Assembly: GCA_023212695.1 (NCBI GenBank)
Contig: JALCCG010000103.1
Span: 1 to 64,000 of the forward strand
Source: Sporisorium sorghi
Lineage: Eukaryota; Basidiomycota; Ustilaginomycetes; Ustilaginales; Ustilaginaceae
DNA length: 64,000 bases
Reading direction: 5' to 3'
The notes beneath the pieces are model-generated. The model made no database searches. It was not told where the DNA came from and worked only from the letters and a program-made list of their open reading frames with translations. Position 1 is the stretch's first letter, and every line of letters begins with the position of its first letter. Below are positions 54,125-62,800 of this stretch, piece after piece. A program made the position numbers and the translations under genes.

Positions 54125-54828
54125 TGTGTGTGTGTGTGTGTATGTAGTTGGTGGCGGTTGTGTGTGAAGGAACGACGGAAGGACAAGCAAGTGTGATGGA
54201 CCAACAAGAAGAGCCGGAATCGGTCGAGAAATAGAATTAGACTTTTAAAAATTGTATACTGTAAATGAAATAAAGAGATCGGCGACGCGCTGCTGCTCTG
54301 TCGTCGTCGTATGAGAAGGCAGCACAGTTGAAGAGCACTTGAACCACACTTGAACCAGTCGTGCAGGCTACATTGCAATCAAGCTAAGCTGCTGGAGCTG
54401 AGCAGTGGACTGACTGCCTTTGTACGAGATAACGACAACAATGGACTGAACAACTCACACCTGCAGCCTGCTGTGATTGGATATGCAACACACCACCGAA
54501 GCCGAGTTGCAGTTGCATTAGTTAGGCAGCCAGCCGACGCTTTGGCTGAGTCTGAGTGAGCGTTTTTGCCACTTTCATTTTGGATTGCGCCAGTACTCGT
54601 GCGACAGGAAAGCGTGTGTGTGTGTGTGTGTGGAGGAAATTTGGCTGCTGCGCTTTGACTGCGCTTTGACTGCGCTTTGGCTTGGACCGTGCGTTTCCCA
54701 TTCGAGCCTTGAGCCACCGACAGTCAAAACGTGGAAATTTGCAATCCTTGCTTCTTCCTCTCTTCCTACCATCTTGCCATAGACGACTTGCGATCATCAG
54801 CAGCGCATGCTGTGATCCGCTCAACAGG
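53857..54828. promoter_or_regulatory. Divergent intergenic region with GA/GT microsatellite
   Basis: About 970 bases between the disordered protein (-) and the serine hydrolase (+), holding both promoters. It contains a compound (GA)15(GT)10 tract at 54092-54141 and a triplicated GACTGCGCTTT-like unit near 54650-54680. No gene is supported. Confidence 0.6.
54092..54141. repeat. Compound (GA)15(GT)10 microsatellite
   Basis: A pure GA run passes directly into a pure GT run in the leader or promoter of the disordered protein. Confidence 0.93.
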
Positions 54829-56340
54829 ATGTCCAACCCATCACATACAGACGAGCTCAATCCATGGGCGAGCCACACTTCGACGACGTCTACCGCTGCC
54901 CCAGCACAACCTGGTTCATCTCTCGATAACGCCATCGTAGTAGACGACCCACCAGAACAAGAGCAAGCTCCAGCCTCGAATCAGCAAGGCTTTTCGCCGT
55001 CCTCACATCCACCTCCTCCGGAAGTCCGCTCCACAGGAATGGAAAATCGAAACCAGCTCCTCCTCCTCGTCTTCATCCACGGCTTCAAAGGCTCCTCCGA
55101 AACAACCTTCGAAGACTTCCCATCACGCCTCACCTACAACCTCCAAGAAACATACCCAGGACTGCACGTCAAGTCGCTCGTCTACCCCACCTACGATACG
55201 CGTGGCAGTCTCGCAGCCGCCGTCGAGTCTTTTGTGGAATGGCTCACAGAGCAGACTGTACTGCTCGAATCCAAGCCAGAGATCGACCCGGCTACGGGCA
55301 ACATTGTCGCAGACTCGGGCAAAGGTGGCGGGATGGGCAGCGTCAAGATTCTTCTTGCAGGGCATTCCATGGGTGGTCTCGTTGCTGTCGATGCCGCTCT
55401 GGCTATTGCACAGAGCAGTGCGGATCAGCAGTCGAATACGCCGCTCGAGAAACGCAGCAGCTTGAAGCTGTGGCCTCGCGTGGTTGGTGTGCTTGCGTAC
55501 GATACGCCGTATTATGGAGTGCATCCTGGTGTGTTCAAGCACGGCATCAACAAGTATGCCGGCTATCTGCAGACTGCACAGAGCATCGGGACGTTTCTGG
55601 CGCCTATGGGTGTCGGTTTGGCCGCAAGATGGAACTCGGAACGCCAGCAATCCCAGTCGCAGGCGCGCTCTACTTCTTCGACGGCACCTTCGACCCGCTC
55701 TCCCTCCAACTCGAACAACGACCCAGCTGCGTCGGCAAGAGCGACGAACAACTGGAGGACCGCACTCATAGCCACTGGCGCTGTAGCCCTCGCCTCGGGC
55801 GCCGGTGCCTCCGCCGCCTACTTTAACAAGGACAAGCTCAACGGTGCCTACGGCTGGGTCACCGACCACCTCGCCTTTGTCTCGAACCTCTGGGACGACA
55901 ACGCGCTCCGTTTGCGATTAGACCGGCTAGTCGACCAACCGCAAATCCTGTTTCACTGCTACTACACGCGTCTCCCCTCAACATCGCGCGCTGCCAACCC
56001 AAACCCCGATACCGCACGCGATAGGACGTTCATCATCCTCCCACCGCGTGCAGCCCGGTGTGCAGGCAGCTTCACACCCATGGACAATACAAAGGCGACC
56101 GACGAGGTGGATGCGCACATGAGCATGTTTTCGGCCAAGGCCAACCCGAGGTATTTCGAGCTGGGGTTGAAGACGAGTGGGCTGATTGCGGTGTGTTTGG
56201 ACAACGAGAGTCGGTTTGGCGATCAGGTTATGGCGCAGAGGGGGGCGGAGGAGGTGGTTGCCGAGGAGGGGGAGGAGGGGTTGAGGGATGGAGATGAGCA
56301 GGTCGAGTGGATGAAGGGGCAGGTTGGGCGGGGCGAGTGA
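54829..56340 (+). CDS. DUF676-type alpha/beta-hydrolase (putative lipase/esterase)
   Basis: Probable serine hydrolase acting on lipids or esters. ATG 54829 gives 503 residues, no intron. After a disordered leader of about 75 residues come LLLLVFIHGFKGSSETTFEDFP (beta strand and oxyanion HG motif), VYPTYDTRGSLAAAVESFVEWL, and the nucleophile elbow LLAGHSMGGLVAVDAAL with Ser180. The AYDTPYYGVHPGVFKHGINKYAGY stretch is typical of this fungal DUF676 branch. A Ser-rich linker precedes a hydrophobic segment (ALIATGAVALASGAGASAAYF) that may be a membrane helix or hairpin. The C-terminal domain contains the FHCYYTRLPSTSRA and MSMFSAKANPRYFELG segments and may carry the remaining triad residues. Substrate cannot be told from sequence. 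It lies convergent to CTNNBL1 with only 99 bases between. Confidence 0.87.
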   Translation: MSNPSHTDELNPWASHTSTTSTAAPAQPGSSLDNAIVVDDPPEQEQAPASNQQGFSPSSHPPPPEVRSTGMENRNQLLLLVFIHGFKGSSETTFEDFPSRLTYNLQETYPGLHVKSLVYPTYDTRGSLAAAVESFVEWLTEQTVLLESKPEIDPATGNIVADSGKGGGMGSVKILLAGHSMGGLVAVDAALAIAQSSADQQSNTPLEKRSSLKLWPRVVGVLAYDTPYYGVHPGVFKHGINKYAGYLQTAQSIGTFLAPMGVGLAARWNSERQQSQSQARSTSSTAPSTRSPSNSNNDPAASARATNNWRTALIATGAVALASGAGASAAYFNKDKLNGAYGWVTDHLAFVSNLWDDNALRLRLDRLVDQPQILFHCYYTRLPSTSRAANPNPDTARDRTFIILPPRAARCAGSFTPMDNTKATDEVDAHMSMFSAKANPRYFELGLKTSGLIAVCLDNESRFGDQVMAQRGAEEVVAEEGEEGLRDGDEQVEWMKGQVGRGE

Positions 56341-56439
56341 TGTGCGATAAGGTGCGATGTATACCCTCCCGCTCGCGTGTAGGCGGAGCATTGCAGTCTT
56401 TTGAAGTTGTGTTTGGTGCGATTCGATGTGGCTGCAGAG

Positions 56440-58347
56440 CTATAACGACTCGAGATACGCAATGAGCGCAGCGAGAATGTCGCGCGTCTTTAACGCTTCC
56501 CCTTCCTCCTCCTCCGCCTCAACCGCCACCTGATCACCCACGTTATCGCTGTACTCCCTCAGCGTCCTTGCGACATCCCCAAACCCTAACCCCTTGCGCC
56601 TCAGCAGCACCTGCACATGGTCCCGACACGCGTCGTCCTCCATGACGAGCCATGCGAGCAGTGTGTCGAGCAGCTGCAGGCTGAACAATCCGCTCTCTAG
56701 CCTTTGCATGTACGCTTCCTCCTCATCCTGCCCCTCGGCCTCTGCTGGCGGAGGAAGTGGGAGACGCGCAACGAGCGCGTCCCTCCAGTCGAGCAGATGA
56801 TCGACACCTTTATACGCGTCGCTCACGAAGCGCGCGAGCAGGCGGATGCGCGGTACGCCGTCCGACTCGAGATGCGTGAACAGCGCACTCAGTATGCCGA
56901 GCACGTGTTCCGCCGTGTGCCGGTGCGCCGGGCTGGCGTGCATGAGCGCGCTGAACAGCGGTGCGAGCGCGTTGGCGTCCACGATGCGCTCGCACACGCG
57001 CGCGGCAGTCGGGCCGGAGGCCGCGTGGTCCAGCACCCGAACCGCTCTCGCCCGCACAAAGGTTTTGGTCTTCAGCAGCAGCGCCATCAGCTCCACACCC
57101 TCGCCTTCCAGGAACAGGGTCTTGTTGGACGGAGTGGACAGCGCAGAGCACAGCGCGGAGAAGACGTTCTCGGCGAGCTCTTGCTCCTCCGATCCCGTGG
57201 GTGGGGTGCGCCGGAAGCGCGCGAGGACGTTGAGCAGCACGTCGATGCCGTTCTCCCCTCCGCTTTGCGGGCTGGACGTGGTTGCGCCGAGCGCAGCGCG
57301 GTTTTGCGAGGAATTCTGAAGCAAAATCGCCAGCAGCTCCGCGGCGTAGTTCGTATTCTGGTCGACGTTTCGCTCCACAGATAAGCGCGTGAGCACCCAC
57401 TGCAGAAACGGCGTGGCGGCGACCAGCTGATCCGCGACAGCAGGCCGCGAGGAGACGAGGTTCTCGAGCGCCCCTAACGTGTGGTAGATCGCCTGCGCGT
57501 CGGTCTCGGCTTCGACTGCTTTTGACGCGGCTTCTTCCTGCGGGAGATCTGGGTCGAGGTGGTCGTTAAACCGCGACAGGTTGGATACGAGCAGATCCAG
57601 CAAACTGTGCTGCAGTAGCGCTTCGACGAGCTCGTTCATCGCTGCTAGCGCTTGTTCTCCTTCATCGTCATCGTCTTCGCTCTGCGCGTTCGCCTGGTCG
57701 AGCACATCGTCGTCCGTCAGCTCCTCGACCACCTCGATCGCCGCCGCGACGATATCTGCATTCTCGTGGCTCAGCAGCCCCACCAAGCTCGCCGCTCCGC
57801 CCAACTTCACAAACTCGGTATAAAATACCACCGGCTGGGTGGTGAGCACGAGCAGGCTCTTGAGCTCAGCGTCGAGGTCCGCCTCGGAATCGATAAAGCG
57901 CGCTGGGTCGTGGGCGTGCTTGACGCGCATCTCGGCGTTCCGCGTGATAGCGCGCTCGAAGCGCACCAGCTGTTTTCGGAGGGCGGGCAGGTCGTTGACC
58001 GAGGAAGGGTCGGTGGAGGTTTGCTGTGGATCGCCGCTGTCCATAATGTCGAGGATCTGCTGCTGTTCGGCCGTGAGTCCGCCGCCGAAGAAGCGGCCGT
58101 CTTCCTGGTCGTCGTCCGAGAAGAAGTAGGTTTCTTCTACGTCGTTGTCCGAGTCGTTGTCCTCAGTATCGTCGTCGACGCGCGCGGCCTTGCGTGGGCG
58201 TGAGGAGGTTGCGTCGGCATCTGAGGGTACTGCAGAAGAGGAGGAAGAGGAGGTAGCAGGCTCGTCCGGTTTCGAAGCTTTCCATTTGCGTTTGTTGACT
58301 GCACCCGAAGACAGCTCCGGGAGCTTGAAGAGCTTGCCTACGTCCAT
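56440..58347 (-). CDS. CTNNBL1: Beta-catenin-like protein 1 (CTNNBL1), spliceosome-associated
   Basis: Armadillo-repeat protein of the Prp19-CDC5L-associated spliceosomal machinery, known to bind nuclear localisation signals of CDC5L and Prp31. ATG 58347 gives 635 residues (human 563), intronless. The N-terminus MDVGKLFKLPEL matches the family start. A basic stretch (VNKRKWKASK) and an acidic linker follow. The conserved block begins with GRFFGGGLTAEQQQILDIMD and includes VKHAHDPARFIDSEADLDAELKSLLVLTTQPVVFYTEFVKLGGAASLVGLLSHENADIVAAA. Arm-like helices then run to the C-terminus, including LDWRDALVARLP. It is transcribed divergently from the RBM42-like gene over a 257-base gap, a likely shared promoter. 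S. cerevisiae lacks a clear orthologue, which fits a basidiomycete. Confidence 0.95.
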   Translation of the reverse strand: MDVGKLFKLPELSSGAVNKRKWKASKPDEPATSSSSSSAVPSDADATSSRPRKAARVDDDTEDNDSDNDVEETYFFSDDDQEDGRFFGGGLTAEQQQILDIMDSGDPQQTSTDPSSVNDLPALRKQLVRFERAITRNAEMRVKHAHDPARFIDSEADLDAELKSLLVLTTQPVVFYTEFVKLGGAASLVGLLSHENADIVAAAIEVVEELTDDDVLDQANAQSEDDDDEGEQALAAMNELVEALLQHSLLDLLVSNLSRFNDHLDPDLPQEEAASKAVEAETDAQAIYHTLGALENLVSSRPAVADQLVAATPFLQWVLTRLSVERNVDQNTNYAAELLAILLQNSSQNRAALGATTSSPQSGGENGIDVLLNVLARFRRTPPTGSEEQELAENVFSALCSALSTPSNKTLFLEGEGVELMALLLKTKTFVRARAVRVLDHAASGPTAARVCERIVDANALAPLFSALMHASPAHRHTAEHVLGILSALFTHLESDGVPRIRLLARFVSDAYKGVDHLLDWRDALVARLPLPPPAEAEGQDEEEAYMQRLESGLFSLQLLDTLLAWLVMEDDACRDHVQVLLRRKGLGFGDVARTLREYSDNVGDQVAVEAEEEEGEALKTRDILAALIAYLESL

Positions 58348-58604
58348 GTTGGCAATAGGATGCGATGTTGAAGCCAAAAGTCGCGATGGTTGTGTTGAAG
58401 ACAGTTGTGACAGATGCTTCCAGAAACGCTCAAAAGTGTCCGTCCAAAAGTGGAGTTTTGGCTGAGCGAGCGACTTCCGATTTCCGACAAAAATTTCACA
58501 CACGCAGCCAAATCTCGAACCTTCGCTGTTCTCTCTTTCTCTACTACCACCATCCGCATCGCTTTTCCCCTCGCTCACGCTATAGCCCTCAACGCATCAT
58601 CACC
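58348..58604. promoter_or_regulatory. Shared divergent promoter, CTNNBL1 and RBM42-like
   Basis: Only 257 bases separate the two start codons, so both promoters and leaders must overlap or abut. The right half is CT-rich. No specific factor site can be named from sequence alone. Confidence 0.65.
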
Positions 58605-59483
58605 ATGAGCGGCTACCCATTAACAGCGACAGCTGGCTCGTCCTCGACCGCCTTCACCTCCGCATCGACAGCCGCCACCACCGACGACCCCTACGCACCG
58701 TTCTACTACTGGGACGCCACAGCCAACAACTGGGCGTTCGACTATACCTCCTACTACGCTGCCTACGGCTATCCCGCCGAGTACTACACGGCATCCGGCG
58801 GCGATGGTGCTTCTTCCTCCTCCTCCTCAACCGCTACCGGAGCCGCATATGCCGATCCGACCGCAGCAGCGAACCCGTACTACTTTGACTACCAGCACCA
58901 AACCACCGCGCAGCCCGCCACCACACCTTTCGACGCGGTCGCCGACCCGTTCGCACCCACCCCTTCCACCGCCAAGCACGAGCAGCGGTACGACGAGCAC
59001 GGCCGCCTCATCCCGGGCAAGCTGCGCAAAGGCGAAACGCGCCCCACCGTCCTCCGCCGCGCCGCCGGCAAGATCTGGGAAGACCAAAGCCTGCTCGACT
59101 GGGACCCGGCCCACAAACGCCTCTTCGTCGGCGACCTCGGCAGCGACGTCTCGGACGAAACGCTCGCTGCGGCATTCGACAAGTTCCCGAGCTTCAGCAA
59201 AGCACGCGTGGTGCGCACCAAGGACGGCAAAGCTAAAGGATACGGGTTTGTCGCGTTTGCAGACCCAGAGGACTTTTTGAAGGCGTGGAAGCAGATGGAT
59301 GGCAAGTACATCGGAAGTCGCCCGTGCAGGCTGAAGAAGGCCGCGGACGTGGTGAATCCCGTCCAGATTGGGGCTAGGAAGGATCGGATGCTGGCGATCA
59401 GTGCGAAGTTGGACCAGAAGCAGTATAGGCAGAAGATGGGCGGGGCGGTGGGGAAGAATTTGAGACGCGTTGGGATGAAGTAG
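58605..59483 (+). CDS. RBM42: RBM42-like RRM protein
   Basis: Single-RRM RNA-binding protein related to RBM42, which associates with U4/U6.U5 tri-snRNP components and hnRNP K. ATG 58605 gives 292 residues, intronless. The first 130 residues are Tyr/Ala/Ser/Thr-rich. Then comes the family-specific pre-RRM segment, RTPTVLRRAAGK-like here as ETRPTVLRRAAGKIWEDQSLLDWDP. The RRM covers about residues 171-245, with RNP2 RLFVGDLGSD and RNP1 KGYGFVAF, followed by the conserved end GSRPCRLKKAADVVN. This WED-x-SL-x-EW/DWDPx-x-xRLFVGDLGN/S block is diagnostic of RBM42. Human RBM42 is 480 residues with a longer N-terminus. Its neighbour CTNNBL1 is also spliceosomal. Confidence 0.93.
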   Translation: MSGYPLTATAGSSSTAFTSASTAATTDDPYAPFYYWDATANNWAFDYTSYYAAYGYPAEYYTASGGDGASSSSSSTATGAAYADPTAAANPYYFDYQHQTTAQPATTPFDAVADPFAPTPSTAKHEQRYDEHGRLIPGKLRKGETRPTVLRRAAGKIWEDQSLLDWDPAHKRLFVGDLGSDVSDETLAAAFDKFPSFSKARVVRTKDGKAKGYGFVAFADPEDFLKAWKQMDGKYIGSRPCRLKKAADVVNPVQIGARKDRMLAISAKLDQKQYRQKMGGAVGKNLRRVGMK

Positions 59484-59708
59484 CGTCTACAGCGAACGGT
59501 ACGCACTTTTGATGGAGAGGGCGGGCAAACGAGTAGAAGCGGCTTGTTTGGCAAAGGAGATGGCGATTCCGCTCGGATTACAGATGAAAGCATGATGGTA
59601 GAACAACAACGGTCCGCCCGGGCAGCAGTGGAGAGAGTGTGTAAGAGAGAGATGTCTGTGCGAGAGAGTAAGAGTGTGAGTGTGAGAGGGACAGGGAGTG
59701 AATATGAA

Positions 59709-59749
<41 letters not shown>

Positions 59750-59825
59750 GTGAGAGAGTGTAATGTCCATGAGTATATGCAATCCAAAGGGCTCCCTCCT
59801 CGCGCCTCCGCAGCTACTTTCTGCC
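59484..59825. other. Convergent intergenic region with (GT)17
   Basis: About 340 bases between convergent 3' ends, with a (GT)17 tract at 59714-59747. No gene is supported. Confidence 0.6.
59714..59747. repeat. (GT)17 dinucleotide repeat
   Basis: Pure GT tract of 34 bases between the RBM42-like gene and the convergent MDR-fusion gene; probably in a 3' untranslated region of one of them. Confidence 0.94.
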
Positions 59826-62800
59826 CTAAGACACCCTAACGACGATGGCGCCCGGCTCATCGTTCACATTCCTCGTCGTCGGATCAAACGCCCTCGACGC
59901 ATCCGCAAACGGCAAGACGCTCCTCAGTCTCGGGCAGACATTCCCCTGCTCCGCCGCGCGCTTCACCGCCTCGAGCGCCTCCTTGCAGTCCTCGCCCGAG
60001 TCGATCCCCACCCACTCGTACCCGATATTCTTCTTGTCCTTCTTGAAAAATGCCCGGCGCAGGCTGCGGAAGTGCGACTTCAGATTCGGGTTGGCCGTGC
60101 CGTGCTCGTCGCCAAAGCACGTGCAGAACTGGCCCTCGAACGCGAGGATGCGGCGCGAGGCGTCGTACACTTTGCGTCCGCCGACCGTGTCGACGATGAG
60201 GTCGAACGACGACTCGTGCAGCGAGTTGATCGCCCACAGCGGTTCGCCCACCACCACTTCGTGGGCGCCGTTGGCCTGGCACACGGCCACGCCGTCCGAG
60301 ATCGACGGCGGACACTGCGCCACGATCAGCAGCCCGAGCCCCACCGACTCCTGCATCGTCAGCAGTCCCACGCCGTCGTGTGCATTCAGAATCAGCACGC
60401 GTGCGCCCCTCGGCAGCTGCCGGCAGTGGTTCTGGATCAGCTGGTGCGCCATCACACCAGCAGACGGCAATGCCGCAATCTGCTCGGTCGTCAGGCAGTC
60501 GCTGGGAGCATGGCAGACTCGGTTGTAGTCGATCACCATAAACTCGGCCAGCGCTCCCGACTTGCGGCTGTCCTGCAGACCAAACACCACATCGCCCTTG
60601 CGCATCTTTTTGACCTCGTAGCCGCACTCGACGATGCGTCCGCAGAAGCTGCGCCCCGGCACAAAGCCAAACGCGTTCTCGGCTCGCACCTTCTCGCGTA
60701 GCAGCAGCTTGTCCGTCTCGTCGATCGCCACGGCAATCACCTGCACCAGCACCTGGTGCGAGCCGATCTTGCGTGGCGGAGGCGTGTGCGCCGTCACCGA
60801 GAGCGTCGTCAGCGACAGCTCGTCCTGCAGATGCTCAGGCACATCCGCCGACGTGCGACGGTCGCCGTTGAGGTCGACGCTCTTCTTGCGCTTCACCACC
60901 GACTTGCTCCTGCTGGCAAACGCACCGCTCGTCACCGCGATGCTCTGCATGGTCGTGCGGTTGTTGAGCAGATCATCCGCGTTCGTGCTGAACCGCTTCG
61001 GATCCTTGTTGGGGCGGTAGCTCGTCGGCACCGTCGGCATCGAAGTCGGGATGGTGCTGCTCAGGCTCAATGCAGACTGCGACGCCGAAGGAGACGAGCT
61101 GCCGGCCGACGAGGGCCCGGACGGGTGTCCCACCACCGAGGGAGGGTTGAGCGACTCGATGGCCGACTCGCTCACCGCAGACAGCCCTTCCATCGACATG
61201 CGAGAACGAGGGATGGGCGGGTGCAGGTATTGGTTCGTCGAGGCTCCCAAAGGCGCATTGCGCACCACCGCAGGCGAGCTGATCGAGCTGATGACCGAGC
61301 TGGATCGCGACACGGTCGAAGCTGGAAGTGCTGGATACGGTGACGGCGAAGTGGGTCGTGACGGATAAGGCGAAAGGCTTCCGGCCGCTTCTCCTGTCTC
61401 GGGAACCTGGCTCTCCCACTCGTTGATGGCCGACATGAGCGAGTGACGATTGCCCGTCTGCGACAGAGTGGGAAGGGCTGGGCTTGGGGACAGCGAGCGC
61501 ATCCTCTTGGCGTACGGCGACAGCTCGTGATGGTTGACATACGAGTATTCCGATCGTGGACTGCTGCGGTACGACGCCGAGTGGACGCTCGATGACACGT
61601 GAGAGGCCACCGAACGACCGGATTGACTGGGCACTGCGCTAGGCGCAGGAGACGCAGAGCGGCTCTCCCAAGCTTGCTCGGAATCAGCAACACTGTTGGC
61701 GTAAAGACGAGACGAAGAGCTCGAAACGGAAGCAGGCGCCTGGTATCCGGCGGGGATCTGTGGCACGGGAGGAGCTTCGGCCATGAGCCGGTTCAGGGTG
61801 GGAGACTGAGCGATTGGACTCAGCGAGCCGTTGGAGCGCTTCGACTTGGGACTCGACGACGAAGCGGAACGCCTGTGACGCGGAGGAGACTCGAGCACCG
61901 ACGGCGGCGCAGTCGCAACAATCTGTCCAACGGCCAGGTTGACGGGCAGAGCCGGCAAAGCACGTTCCGCATGGCCCGCGCCTGCTCGAGAAGCCGAGGC
62001 GGCAGGAGCAGCAGAGGCAGAATGCTGCGACGAAGTCGACTTTCGACGCTGCTGCGACGAGTCGATCGTGGTGGCAACCAGGCCAGGTGGCAGGCTGAGG
62101 CCTTTGCCCTTGTACTCCTGCCAAATGCCTTTCTTGGCCGGAGCCATCGACCTGGATCGCGAGAGGCTTTGGCCGGGAGCATCAGCCTTCGAGTCCGAAC
62201 GCACCGCCGTGCGCTGGCTAGATGACCTCGACATGAGAGGCGGACGCTGAGGAGTGACAAACTCGTCCTGCTCGGCGATCGTCGGCGTGCCGGGCACCTG
62301 CGATGAAGTGAACGAGTTGCGCGACTCGAGCGCAGGCGGCGTGGGAGGGATGAGGTTGATGCCGACCCCGGGAATCGCCTTGGGCTTGCCAGTCGGGGTT
62401 CGGTCGTCGTGGGTGGATGCCATGACTTCCTCCACAGCAGGCGGCGGAGGCATGGGCAGCTTCCTTTCGGACATGTCCATGGCTTGCGACGATGGAAGGG
62501 CTTCGGCCGGCTCGGACTCCGCAACCTGGGTCACGACGGGTGCACCTTTGTCCAAAGTATTGGATGCGGGTTCCGTCTCGGGCGAGGTGGGGATGGTGCT
62601 GGTGACGCTGGGTTCCGATGAACTTGGTGCAGCGCTGTGGTCGGCGCTGACGCTTGTCTCGCTGGCATTGACAGCTTCCTCGGAGCGCTCAACGACAGGT
62701 GGAGCTATCTGGCGCTGCTCGAGCTGGGGAAGTGTGAACGAGCCAAAACCGTCCATGGTCTTCATTTGCTCCGACAGTTGTCGTTGATGTTCTGGTCGCA

